NCBI RefSeq assembly: GCF_000204055.1 | Contig: NW_006768833.1 | Coordinates: 386,619-450,618, forward strand | DNA length: 64,000 bases | Direction: 5' to 3' | DNA from: Melampsora larici-populina 98AG31 | Taxonomy: Eukaryota > Basidiomycota > Pucciniomycetes > Pucciniales > Melampsoraceae | In this document: piece by piece, positions 10,287 to 21,052 of the stretch | Layout: each line of letters starts with the position of its first letter | Position numbering within the stretch: the stretch's first letter is position 1 | The notes under the pieces: generated by a model | What the model was told of the DNA's origin: nothing | The model's database searches: none | What the model saw: the letters and a program-made list of their open reading frames with translations, nothing else | Made by a program: the position numbers and the translations under genes

Positions 10287-11255
10287 TGCTTTCGGTGACA
10301 TCAGTGATCAAGCATCTGTTAAAAGCAATCATTTTTCTGTCCAGTAATCAGAAGGCAGGAGCTAGAGTGTCTGTTATACTGTGTTGTAGGGACAATTTAC
10401 CACATATCCTTTCCCAAAGCTATATATAACAGATTCGCGCAAATTCACATATTGGACTTCCCTGTCAGCACCCAATAGATGATTTTACCATGTCCATATC
10501 CTTGAACTGTTGAGGAAACACAAAACAAGAGATTCGTGTTTGATTGCTTGTCTTGATCTCGCTTTTAGTTTTGATGCGGATGAGAACAAAAACTGAAGCT
10601 TTATCACACCGCAACATGCACGTAATCCTACAAATGCCATTGATTCATCTTTCTGATGAGTTGCAATAGATTCAATGAGTTCATCCCTATCAAGATTTGT
10701 ACGCAATCTGTCATGGATCTCAGCACCCACACAGTCATGATTGTGATCTTTTTAATCTTTTGAGGGATTGATCACCAAGATCCCATCAAAAATAGAAACC
10801 GAGATACTTCTGTCACATGCTGAAGGGTCATCAGTTGACCATGATGTCGATGTAGAAGTAGGTGGAAGAGCCATTCATCTGTTTGACCGTTGGACCACAA
10901 TGCGACCAAACACAAAAAAACTTAATGAGCTGAAATTGTTCATATGTCCAAGCAAGATGAGCAAAGCGCGTGGCAAGAGAATTTATCTACTGCAGAGAGT
11001 GTGGCTATGTCATAAAGCTACTTGGTCACGCTTGGCTTTATCTGGGGCTTTGACCCTTCGCTTCATTATTTCCAACCTCCAAGGGTCGAGGACTCGAGAT
11101 TGCTTTGTTTCAAGTTTCAATGTGGAATATGGGAAGTGACATGCGGTGTGACATGTCAACGAGATTTAGACTCTGTGAGGTCGCGAAACCGTGAAAAGGA
11201 ATGAACCAACGCGATTATTCAATCAGAAAACTGGACTTTTCACCAATCAACCAAA
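10287..11255. other. Spacer between secreted peptide and RFC1 pseudogene
   Basis: Only short open frames, none with a domain I can support. Confidence 0.5.
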
Positions 11256-14200
11256 ATGAGTGACATCAGGTTCATTAACTTACTTTTTCAGATTAAAGGT
11301 CAGCGTATCAAAGAATTAACTTATACCTGTTCCACAGGTCTTTCTTTGGCATCAAGTCCAACGATCCCTCAAAATCTACAACCGATCCAAAAGTTAGTAT
11401 CCACGCGTTCCCTCCCTTACACTTAACAGATGAACTGATGATTTCATTTTCCAGTCACCTAGTGCAAATCCTAAACCAAAAGGAAGCACCAGTGCTTCTA
11501 CTTCTAAAGTCACCACAAACAAATCAACCACACCAAATAAAAAATCACCAGCTAAAACGATGAAACCAACAACAAAACCAGCAAGCTCATCCACTCGAAA
11601 AACAGAAGCAACTGAATCTAAATCAATTCCTAAAGAATCTTCTACTTCACGTACAAATACTACTACCAACAAAAGGAAAATATGTGTTGAACTTAGTGAT
11701 TCTGATGATGATAAGCCTGTGAAATCTAAAGCTGTATCAACTTCAAAAGGAAAATAAAAACTCATACCTAAAGAGACAAAGTCCACCAAACGTAAACGGA
11801 AGGCGAAACTGGATGATTTTATTGATGATGATGTACCAGTGAAGAGCAAAAGTAAATCACGTTCCTTTTCCTTTGTGATGTCACTTCATACTTTATCTTT
11901 CTGACGGCTTAAACCAACAAACCTTTCAAAATCATTAAAGCTACCAAACCACCATCTTCGAAAAAACTGAAACCAGATAAAGATAGAACTCCAACCTGCA
12001 AAACCCAAGTCAAAATGGATTCCTGGGCAACAACGCGCTGGTCCCTCTGCTCCAGGTACGAAAATCAAACTTTTCATTATCTTCAAAGTTTGTGAGATCC
12101 CCTAACATCAAATCCGCTTTCATCTTTACAGGCTCAAAAGAAATTCCAGAAGGACAGCCTAATTGTCTTGCTGGTCTTACATTTTTATTCACTGGAGAAT
12201 TGGAGTCACTGAGTCGTGAAGAAGCTCAAACCCTGTGTAAACTTTATGGAGGGTACGACTTTACATTCTACTAGACACTTGCTCATGTTCACCAAATCGA
12301 GACTGATCTTGATCATCTTCAGTCGTGTCACCACAAGTCCATCGTCTAAAACTAGCTATGTAGTTCTTGGTTCAGATGCAGCGCAAAGAAGTTAGAAGTC
12401 ATTGCTAAGCATAAGATAACCACCCTGACAGAAGATAAGATTTTGGAATTGATCGGGACACACTCGTACGTTGAGGTTTTGCAAATTTCGTGTCGAGGTA
12501 AAGCTGACTCTAGGACCTACATTTCGAATATATAGAGCAAGTGAGGTTGATCCGAAAGTACTCAAGAAGCAACAAGATGAGATTAAGAAGATCAAGCAAG
12601 CTGCCAAGGCTATGGAACCTACTAAGGGAAGCACAGCGTAAGGTCCAGTTTTGCTGTACCAATAGACGATGATCTTTCCATTAACTCAGTTTCTTTTTGA
12701 TCAGTGAAAAGTCCAAGCTAAGCAAGATTTAGCCAGACAATTATGGACCATGAAATACGCTCCTAAAGCATTGAATGAATTGTGTGGTAATAAGCCACAA
12801 GTGGACCGACTTCAAACATGGCTTAGAGATTGGTAAATTGCCTTTCTAGCTCTTGAATTACACATTCTGTCTCTTCAAAGTCATTGAACCTTTAACAATT
12901 TCTTCCTTTTCAAGGCCAAAAAATTGAAAAGCAAAGTTTACTAAACCTGGTAAAGATGGATTAGGTCTTTATAGATGTATTGTCTTATCAGGTCCGCCTG
13001 GTGTAGGTTAAACTACTACTTCTCATTTGGTTTCGAAAGTTGAAGGGTATGATATTATTGAAATGAATGCAAGTAATACAAGGAGTAAAAAACTTTTAGA
13101 AGCTGGTTATTAGGATATCACAGGAAACACAGGGATCAGTGGATATTTAGAGGTAAAGAAGAAAATCCTTTGAAAAACTTGAAGATCAGTTCATTGATGA
13201 TTCCTGATTAATTCTTTGGATTGATATTTTTTTGTTTTCAAAAATAGACATCAGAACCTAAAAACAAACAATTAGTTTCAATCATGGATGGAGTCAATGG
13301 AATATCAGCAGGAGATAGAGGAGGAGTAGGAGCCTTAAACAGTTTAATCCAAAAAACGCAAATACCTATCATAGCTAGTGCAAATGATATGTCATCACCC
13401 AAGATGAAACCATTGATATCACCACTCATTCACTTGTGTTTAGAAGACCTGATGCGAATGCGATTAGAAGTAGGATTATGTGTATTGCATTTAGAGAAAA
13501 ATTGAAAGGTCCAGCAATTGCTATTGATCAACTGGTGGCTGGTAGTCAGTCTGATAGTAGACAAATTATCAATATGTTGTTGGTTTGGAAATTACAGAGT
13601 GGTGAAGGTCCTTCTAAACCAATGGAATTTGATGATGCTAGAAAAATGTAAGTGTTTCTTAAAACTCTCTTTCACACAAAAATGCTTAATAAAGTTTGGA
13701 ATTTTTGACTGGATGTTTCTTGTTTTTGGTCTTGTAGGGCATTGATGAATGAACAGAATATGATTGTTTCACCTTGGTCTTTAGTTTATAAATTGTTTGC
13801 TCCTCAAACTTGAAGTCAAGCTTGTTCAATGACTTAATTTATGGATAAGTGTGATTTATATTTTCAAGATCATGATATGTTACCACTGATACAGGTAGGT
13901 GTTCCTTTCTTCATTCAAAAAGAATTCTTTTGATTGCAAAAAATTGTTTTTTTTGTAGGATGGGTATACCAAACATGAATGTAGTTTGACTAGGAATTGC
14001 GCTGGACTGGCAAAAGCTGCTAAGAAAATGGAGTTGTTATCACAAGCTGCTGATTTGATTTTGGATAGTGATTTAGTAGATTGAATGATTCATGGGTCAG
14101 TTCTATTATGAATCCAAACTATAAAGAATTGATTCTGATGATCTGTTTCTTTCTTAATAGACCACAACAACATTGGTCATTGATGCTGATTCATGGAATT

Positions 14201-14460
14201 TTTTCATGTATCAGAGCAGCCTACTTTTGTCATGGACCATCAACATCATCAGGATTTCAAGGAGGAGGAGGGTTTGGGTTTCCAGCCTGATTTGGAAGAA
14301 ACTCAACCCAATCTAAACTCAATAGATTGTTAGGAGAGATTCAAATCCAAATGAGAATGAAGATTTCAGCCAATAAAAAAGAAGTCTTGTTAACTTATTT
14401 ACCATTACTTTGGAAATTACCCTTTGGCCAACTTGAACCCGCTAGTATGAGGTGAGCGGG
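11256..14460 (+). pseudogene. RFC1 (replication factor C large subunit), near full-length pseudogene
   Basis: The gene would encode the large ATPase subunit of the RFC clamp loader, which loads PCNA. The start is clear: ATG at 11256 gives MSDI, a short intron follows (GT at 11270), and the next exon resumes RSFFGIKSNDPSK, an N-terminal PIP-box-like motif. The next exon (from about 11456) is Lys/Ser/Thr-rich and hits an in-frame TAA near 11755. The BRCT exon (about 12131-12252) reads GSKEIPEGQPNCLAGLTFLF and on to LYGG. The collar WTMKYAPKALNELCGNK is near 12746. Walker A near 12990-13020 reads GPPGVG, then a stop where Lys should be, then TTT. Walker B/sensor pieces MDGVNGISAGDRGGVGAL and IIASAND lie near 13285-13390. 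C-terminal exons continue to about 14455. Several more stops and frameshifts are present. Confidence 0.9.
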
Positions 14461-14563
14461 CAATCTCAACTTAACTCAGAAGAAGTATACTTTCATTGCT
14501 TTGTAAGGCAGAGCTTGAATGTTACACTGCTTAGAATCCTGAAATTACCCAACCTGGTACCGC

Positions 14564-14735
14564 TTGATTAACTCACACTGCATGCAATGTTGTGTTGCTT
14601 TCTCTCTGTGACCGTATGTTGCTGGCACGGATACTTCACAGGCGGGACCAGCAACAGGGCCAAATTTGGCTGCAACACCCCTTTGCCAGCGATGTACCGT
14701 TGCAGGGCGGAAAGCGACATGACATTGCATGCCGT
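14564..14735. repeat. Left terminal/subterminal inverted repeat of the CACTA element
   Basis: The first 100-plus bases pair with the right end at 23400-23527. The segment 14688-14735 is a further inverted copy of the outer end (rc begins CACGGCATGCAATGTC), so this end can fold on itself. Confidence 0.8.
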
Positions 14736-14889
14736 GTGAGTTGGGAGTCTGGTGCATGTGGAATTTTGTAATAGTATTGCAGTTGCTGATCTTGAACTTG
14801 CAAATGCTTAAGTAGGAGTGTATAATCATCATCCTTCAGGCAGATCCGATAGTGCCTTTTGCTTGGGTCTTTTGGTTGAATTTTAGACG

Positions 14890-15546
14890 GATGCATGATG
14901 TTTTCAACAACTGAATGGTTGCCCAACAGCCTTTGCCACTGCCTAAAACAAGGCATCATGGTACCATCCATTCGAGCTGATTTTGAAAGGTACAATCAGT
15001 ATCACTGAACAATATGTAGATATATAACATACTTACATAGTCGTTTGGTTGTAGGAATATTTTGTAATATACCTATCAACCATTCTCCAGAAAATTCAGC
15101 CACCAATATGAGGGGGCCCCAGCGCCTGATTTAATCCGGTATATGAAGAGCATAATGATGATTTGGATGGTTGATGACATTTTTGAATATTTTTTGAGCT
15201 CTTCTTATATTGTCGATAAAACTTTTCAAACATTGATGCTTTGTATTTCAATACTTTCTTTTCACATACAATATTTGTACATTGAGATAGACATCCGATG
15301 TTGAATAAAACCTGACCTCTGTTAGAACTCTTTTCAAATTGATTGACATTGCCAACATAAAGATCCACTACAATGAGTGGAATGACATAGGCAAGGAAGC
15401 TATGCCACTAAGCCACTTTCAAAGTCCCTTGTTTAGCTTCTCCCAGATTGGGTGGCAGCTTTTGAATTCCAGTAGGTAATGTCATGTCTTTCATAAGCTT
15501 TTGCAATTCCTCAATGTTGCTTTTTGAAAAAAGGCCACCATCAAAT
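14890..15546 (-). pseudogene. tnp2-type transposase, 3' part (left of the copia 2 insertion)
   Basis: Reading the minus strand from 15546, the frame resumes FDGGLFSKSNIEELQKLM, then LPTGIQKLPPNLGEAKQGTL and IPLIVVDLYVGNV. A second frame then gives PNHHYALHIP, a stop, and RRWGPLI...EFSGEWLIGIL. This order (LPPNLGEA, then a stretch ending IPL, then PNHHYALH and WGPL) is what I know from the C-terminal half of rust tnp2/CACTA transposases. At least two stops and one frameshift separate the pieces, so it is non-functional. The other half lies at 21053-23224 beyond copia 2. Confidence 0.82.
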
Positions 15547-16070
15547 TATAAGAGTACGAGCTTTGGAAGAACACGAGAGTTCTTTAGTAAGTGCTAAAAG
15601 AACACGAGTGATGTGGAAAAGCAAAGTACCTTTGGAAGAACACAAAAGTTCTTTAGTAAGTGCTAAAAGAACACGAGTGATGTGGAAAAGCAAAGTACCT
15701 AGTGGTACGAGAAACACAGATAAGAATTAATTGCTTTTACTACACAACACTACATAAAAGAACAAACCTTTGGAAGAACACAAAAGTTCTTTAGTAAGTG
15801 CTAAAAGAACACGAGTGATGTGGAAAAGCAAAGTACCTAGTGGTACGAGAAACACAGATAAGAATGAACGAGAAAAAGGAAACAATAGTTGAGGAAACAT
15901 TCAGTCTTATATGTAAAAGTGATCTCGTAGAACCAAGGTACATGAATAGATAGAGAAGGAGAAGACATAATGATGTCAGAGAAGAAATGAAATAGATGAA
16001 GTTGACATCATATAGATATTAACTATGACAAAATAGAAATGAAGTTCTAGACTTGTTAATTATCTCAATA
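15547..16070 (-). repeat. 3' LTR of copia 2
   Basis: 524 bp, against 455 bp for the 5' LTR. The difference is one extra 69-bp tandem unit near 15590-15660. The repeated motif contains ggaagaacac followed by gagttctttag and gtgatgtggaaaagcaaag. Confidence 0.93.
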
Positions 16071-16084
16071 CCCCCCCTACTTCG
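16071..16084 (-). promoter_or_regulatory. Polypurine tract of copia 2
   Basis: On the minus strand the run aagtagggggg lies directly before the 3' LTR. Confidence 0.8.
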
Positions 16085-16088
16085 ATAT

Positions 16089-19000
16089 CTATGAGATTTG
16101 TAAACATGCAGAAGTTAAACCCATACTAACGCAGCACCTATTGTGCAAAACTCTGGGTAAAGACTTAGTAAAAATATCAGCAGTCATTTCTGCTGTAGGT
16201 TTATATGAAAGTAAAAACGTTTTATCTTCTATCTTCTCTCGAATCCAATGATACTGAATTTCGATGTGTTTCGTTCGAGCACGAAAAATCGGATTAGAAG
16301 CTAATGAAATGCAACCTTGATTGTCATTGAATAAAGGAATCATTGGATTGGTGACGACTTTCAGATCTGTGAACAGAGTCTGTAACCACATGAGCTCCTG
16401 ACCCGCCTCCACGACTGCCTTGTATTCCGCTTCTGTAGTAGAAAGAGAAACAACCGGTTGTTTTTTAGATTTCCAGCTAATTGGACCTCCAAAGATTAGA
16501 AATAAGTACCCGGTAGTGGATCGACGTGTGTTGATGCAGCCGGCCCAATCAGCGTCAGCAAAGTTTTCAGGCTTGGCATGAGCATAGGAACCTTCTGCTG
16601 GAGAACTAGAGCCGTACGTCAAGTTATACTTTGAGGTACCTCTAAGATAACGGAGAAGTCGATGAAAAGCAGCCCAATGTTCATTACCAGGATTCTCCAG
16701 GTGTTGAGCCAGTTGAGAACAAGTAAACGCTAGATCGGGTCTGCAGCATTGAGCAAGGTAGTTCACCGAACCAACAGCCTGACGATAATTGAGGCCGGAT
16801 GCCTTAAAGGCAGCGATGGATTCCGCGCTTGCCGGAGAAAGACAAGTGTTCAGAATCATAGGAGTAGAAACAGGGGAGCATTGAGACATTCCGTAGTAGT
16901 CCAGAAGAGTCTCAACGTAATGTTCTTGAGAAAGAGAAATGGTTTTTAGGTGTCGATCTCTTGAGATTTTCATCCCTAAGATAGAAGTGGCCTCACCAAG
17001 ATCCTCCATCTCAAACTTCTTAGAGATAGCCGATTTGAAGGAGGCGATACCTTTCTTGCTACCGTTAATTAACATATCATCGACATGTACCGCAACGTAA
17101 CAAGGTTCAGAATCATCGGAGCTGATAAAAAGACAGGAGTCGGCTTTAGATGATCGAAAACCAATGGAGATGAAAAATTCTGTCAATTGTTTATACCAGC
17201 ACCTTGGCGATTGCTTAAGACCGTAGAGTCCCCGATTCAGTTTAAGAACCGTTTTGTCTGTCGCTCCATCAATATGCAGACCTTCAGGAATTCGTAAGTA
17301 TATAGTTTCACCAGGAATGCCGTTGAGAAAGGCTGCGATGGCGTCCATGCCATGAACATCAAAGTTGTTAACCCCAGCTACAGCAAGTAATACACGAAAA
17401 GCAGTCTTACAACCGGTGGGAGCAAATGTTTTGTGATAGTCGACATTCGCAACTTGAGAGAATCCTTGTGCACAAAGTCGCGCTTTGAATTTAACAAAGG
17501 CTCCATCTACGTCTGTCTTTGTCTTGTAAACCCAAACAGTTCCGACAGCAGTGCAACCTTCAGGCAGCTCGCACACGCTCCAAACACCACGTCGCTCCAT
17601 GTTGTCAAGCTCGACTTTCATGGCTTCGACCCATTCGTTCGCAAGAGCACCACGCATAGCCTGTTTGTAAGTTTTAGGAGTGGTTGATGGGTTAGCTCTG
17701 GTTAAATGAGCTTGTCGACGACGAGTGCTGAGGATGTTGTTGGGATTTATAGAAGAGGAGATGTCACGAGGGGCAGGCTGCGAGATTGGCTGATAGGACC
17801 AACGAGCGCTTTCAGGGATTGGTGGGATTAAAGAGGAGTCATTTCTTACGACGTCGACGTTTTCAGACTCTGAAGACACATTTGTAGAATCACTACTAGA
17901 ACTAGTAGTCATTGGATCACCGTCCTCGATATGGGTGTATTCAATCGGAGGACTGCCGGCGGGAGTAAGACCATGCGATGGTATGGAATCAAGCAAGGAA
18001 GAAACTTGTACAGGCGATGATAGATTATTCATGATCGGAGCAGGAGGTTCTTGATCAGACATGACTGGATCAGAAGTAGATAACTCGAGAGTAGGAATGT
18101 CCTCAGTTAGGACATCGTGGTCGGTATTTATACTGGAGAGTGATGAATGAGTAAAGTCCGATTCGTTGAAGATGACATCATGGGAATAAATTATTTTCCT
18201 GGGTCCGTAATCCCAGAGACGATAGTTGTGTAATCGTTCTTGATATCCCAAAAGGATACACTTCTTGGAAACAGGGCTGAACTTAGAAGGACGAAACTGC
18301 TTGGGGATCAAAGGATACGCTGCACAACTGAAGATACATAGGTGATCAACAGATGGAATCTTTCCAGTCCAAAGCTCATGTGGGGTCTTATATCCAATGC
18401 TAGCTTCAGGACATCGATTTTCAAGGTAGACCGCGGTAGATACGGCTTCACCCCAAAATTTCTTGGGTAGATTCGCGTCGATGAGCATGCACCGAGCCCT
18501 TTCGGTGGTAGTGCGATTGCCTCGTTCAGAGATGGGGTTTTGTTGGGGGGTGTATGGAACGGAGAAGTCCGAAGTGATACCCTCGTTTTTCAAGTAAGTT
18601 AGGAATTCCTCTGAAATATATTCCCCACCGTTATCATTCACTAATCTCTTGATAGGTACTCCTAGCTGTTTTTCGACAAGCTTCTTAAATTGCACAAAGA
18701 TTGAAAAAGTTTCTGATTTATGTTTGAGAATATATACATGTTTGTATTTAGGAAAACCATCTGTAAGTTTAAAGTAATAACGTCCACCTCCAATGGATTC
18801 AGGAGAGATTCGACCGCTCAAGTCACTATGGATAACTTCTAGAAGAGCAGTTGGGCGAGGAAGTTTACCCGAAAAAGGCAGACGATGATGCTTGCTAAGA
18901 GTACAAGTGGAGCATGGAGAAAGAGAGGATACAGAGGAATTAAACAGCATCTTCATGTATCTATGATTTAGATGACCTAGACGCCTGTGCAAAAGTGTTG

Positions 19001-20534
19001 CTTTGTCAGTCGAGATGGACTTCGTACTAGATAGAGCGAGAGACTTGCCATGAGAGAGATTCAAGACAAAAATGCCATTAGAGATGACGCCGCTAAGAAC
19101 TGATTGTTTGGCCTTCTTGATTTCAAAAGCATCTCTTCCAGAATTCATGAGTTCGAATCCTTTAGAAAATAATTGAGAGAGACTAATCAGATTGCTGGAT
19201 AAGGAAGGAATGTGTAAAACATTTGTAAACAAGAGTTCGACATTGTCAATTCCTTTTACAATAACAGTCCCTTTTCCTACGGCTTGAATAGAATTTCCAT
19301 CGGCTAGATATACATCTTCCGAGCATTCAGAATAGGTCTTGAAAGCAGATTGATCTCTAAACATGGTTACTGAGGCACCACTATCTAATAAGTTAAGGAC
19401 CTTATCCCATTTATTTTGGACAGCAGCCAATAGAAAGGAAGTGATGGCGGGAGGTACAGGAGGCAAAGCGAAGTCTTCTTGAGCAGAGAAGGTAGACATA
19501 ACAGCAGCAGTGTTGACAGCACCGTTCGCAGGAGATTGTTTGTTCTTATTCTTCAAATGAGGAAAACGTTGGTGACATCTATCAGCAGAATGTGCCGTAT
19601 CGGGATTATGCTTGCCATTCGAACAAACAGGATAAGACGGTTGTCGAGAAGAAGCGGACGAATTTCGCTGAGCAGTATACGCTGATGACGGAGATTGAAA
19701 CGAATTGATGTTAACCTTCTTGTCGTTCACGTATTGTTGAATGTTGTTCAACACAGAGTCAACAGTGAGTTTTTGATCCATTAGTTCAGCTCCATGAGTA
19801 ATCATGGTCTTTAAGTTGTACAAATCGTCAGGGAGTAGATGTAAAATGAAGTAAGAAATCATTTCTTCATTGGTCTTGACACCAGTGGCAGACAGATCGT
19901 TGAGAGCTTTCTTGACGGTGGTCATAAAGCCTTGAAGATCAGATCCATCACAAGATAACGTAAAAAGTTGAGAAAATACTCTTCCACGATTTCGAGCTTT
20001 AGTAGAGGCGAAGTGACCTATTATGGTTTTCCATAATTCAATAGGATTTCTTCTGTTGGAGTCATTGATTAATAATTCAGCAATCCTATCACTGAGTTTT
20101 AAACAAAGAAATCCCACTAAATACTTGCAACAAAGATTGTAAGTAGCTCTAAGAGCAGCATCAGATGGAACAGCTTCTCTACCATCAATAATTCCATCAA
20201 GATTTTTCATAATGATGAAAGATTCGACTTTAAGATGCCATGTAGAGAAGTTGTCTTCAGTTAAAATAGGAACACTCGAAATAGACTCGGAGTTGGAGTT
20301 GGAGTTATCGTTGAATAGGTTGGACATGTTGCTATTGGTAATAGGTGTTACTAGATTGTTTAAAGGAATAAGAGTTCTGGGATTGAACATAGAGTTTGGA
20401 TTGAGTCCAGTGGGCGTAGAGGATCTGGACGAATGAAGTGATTCTGGGTTGCTTGATTCAGATTCTAGTTGAATCTCAAAGTCTGGAAGTGATGCTGGAG
20501 TGTTGGGAAGATCTTCGAAGTTATCGTTACTCAT
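16089..20534 (-). CDS. Copia 2 Gag-Pol polyprotein, 1481 aa, intact
   Basis: The frame is open from 20882, but the first ATG inside the element body is at 20534 (MSNDNFEDLPN). The upstream extension is only LTR sequence, so I choose 20534. Domains in order: gag of the UBN2 type; protease LLDSGASVTMF near residue 380; H/C motif RRLGHLNHRYM...CSTCTLSKHHRLPFSG; integrase from VIHSDLSGR (about 571) to PYTPQQNPISERGNRTT (about 665); RT from about 1000, with VHVDDMLING near 1150; RNase H with DADWAGCINTRRSTTGY near 1327 and LSTTEAEYKAVVEAGQE. No stop or frameshift is seen. It is clearly a different lineage from copia 1, by sequence, LTR ends and primer-binding site. Confidence 0.95.
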   Translation of the reverse strand: MSNDNFEDLPNTPASLPDFEIQLESESSNPESLHSSRSSTPTGLNPNSMFNPRTLIPLNNLVTPITNSNMSNLFNDNSNSNSESISSVPILTEDNFSTWHLKVESFIIMKNLDGIIDGREAVPSDAALRATYNLCCKYLVGFLCLKLSDRIAELLINDSNRRNPIELWKTIIGHFASTKARNRGRVFSQLFTLSCDGSDLQGFMTTVKKALNDLSATGVKTNEEMISYFILHLLPDDLYNLKTMITHGAELMDQKLTVDSVLNNIQQYVNDKKVNINSFQSPSSAYTAQRNSSASSRQPSYPVCSNGKHNPDTAHSADRCHQRFPHLKNKNKQSPANGAVNTAAVMSTFSAQEDFALPPVPPAITSFLLAAVQNKWDKVLNLLDSGASVTMFRDQSAFKTYSECSEDVYLADGNSIQAVGKGTVIVKGIDNVELLFTNVLHIPSLSSNLISLSQLFSKGFELMNSGRDAFEIKKAKQSVLSGVISNGIFVLNLSHGKSLALSSTKSISTDKATLLHRRLGHLNHRYMKMLFNSSVSSLSPCSTCTLSKHHRLPFSGKLPRPTALLEVIHSDLSGRISPESIGGGRYYFKLTDGFPKYKHVYILKHKSETFSIFVQFKKLVEKQLGVPIKRLVNDNGGEYISEEFLTYLKNEGITSDFSVPYTPQQNPISERGNRTTTERARCMLIDANLPKKFWGEAVSTAVYLENRCPEASIGYKTPHELWTGKIPSVDHLCIFSCAAYPLIPKQFRPSKFSPVSKKCILLGYQERLHNYRLWDYGPRKIIYSHDVIFNESDFTHSSLSSINTDHDVLTEDIPTLELSTSDPVMSDQEPPAPIMNNLSSPVQVSSLLDSIPSHGLTPAGSPPIEYTHIEDGDPMTTSSSSDSTNVSSESENVDVVRNDSSLIPPIPESARWSYQPISQPAPRDISSSINPNNILSTRRRQAHLTRANPSTTPKTYKQAMRGALANEWVEAMKVELDNMERRGVWSVCELPEGCTAVGTVWVYKTKTDVDGAFVKFKARLCAQGFSQVANVDYHKTFAPTGCKTAFRVLLAVAGVNNFDVHGMDAIAAFLNGIPGETIYLRIPEGLHIDGATDKTVLKLNRGLYGLKQSPRCWYKQLTEFFISIGFRSSKADSCLFISSDDSEPCYVAVHVDDMLINGSKKGIASFKSAISKKFEMEDLGEATSILGMKISRDRHLKTISLSQEHYVETLLDYYGMSQCSPVSTPMILNTCLSPASAESIAAFKASGLNYRQAVGSVNYLAQCCRPDLAFTCSQLAQHLENPGNEHWAAFHRLLRYLRGTSKYNLTYGSSSPAEGSYAHAKPENFADADWAGCINTRRSTTGYLFLIFGGPISWKSKKQPVVSLSTTEAEYKAVVEAGQELMWLQTLFTDLKVVTNPMIPLFNDNQGCISLASNPIFRARTKHIEIQYHWIREKIEDKTFLLSYKPTAEMTADIFTKSLPRVLHNRCCVSMGLTSACLQIS

Positions 20535-20580
20535 GAGAATGGTAAAGAATGAAGAATATTCGATTTTGGATTTCACATAG

Positions 20581-20597
20581 GCTCTGGGATCATAACC
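20581..20597 (-). promoter_or_regulatory. Primer-binding site of copia 2 (initiator tRNA anticodon arm)
   Basis: The minus strand right after the 5' LTR reads GGTTATGATCCCAGAGC. Its complement, GCTCTGGGATCATAACC, looks like the anticodon stem-loop of initiator tRNA-Met, with CAT as anticodon. Drosophila copia is known to prime from an internally cleaved initiator tRNA in this way. Confidence 0.75.
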
Positions 20598-21052
20598 TAT
20601 AAGAGTACGAGCTTTGGAAGAACACGAGAGTTCTTTAGTAAGTGCTAAAAGAACACGAGTGATGTGGAAAAGCAAAGTACCTAGTGGTACGAGAAACACA
20701 GATAAGAATGAATTGCTTTTACTACACAACACTACATAAAAGAACAAACCTTTGGAAGAACACGAGAGTTCTTTAGTAAGTGCTAAAAGAACACGAGTGA
20801 TGTGGAAAAGCAAAGTACCTAGTGGTACAAGAAACACAGATAAGAATGAATGAGAAAAAGGAAACAATAGTTGAGGAAACATTCAGTCTTATATGTAAAA
20901 GTGATCTCGTAGAACCAAGGTACATGAATAGATAGAGAAGGAGAAGACATAATGATGTCAGAGAAGAAATGAAATAGATGAAGTTGACATCATATAGATA
21001 TTAACTATGACGAAATAGAAATGAAGTTCTAGACTTGTTCATTATCTCAATA
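20598..21052 (-). repeat. 5' LTR of copia 2
   Basis: 455 bp with two tandem units. It is flanked on the right by CAAAT and then tnp2 coding sequence. Confidence 0.93.

Larger units (their letters stand above)
15547..21052 (-). mobile_element. Complete Ty1/copia LTR retrotransposon (copia 2), inserted in the CACTA tnp2 gene
   Basis: The LTRs are 15547-16070 (3') and 20598-21052 (5') on the minus strand. The 5-bp repeat CAAAT flanks the element at 15542-15546 and 21053-21057. Read on the minus strand, the LTRs begin TATTGAGATA and end CTCTTATA, so the usual TG...CA ends are replaced by TA...TA. The internal frame is intact. The LTRs differ by a handful of substitutions and one 69-bp tandem duplication. 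This points to a young insertion into an older, decayed transposon. Confidence 0.95.

Noticed and set aside
20535..20882. 116-residue N-terminal extension of the copia 2 polyprotein
   Set aside because: It is the reverse translation of LTR tandem repeats (the same 32-residue block twice) and lies upstream of the primer-binding site. The ATG at 20534 is the first inside the element body.
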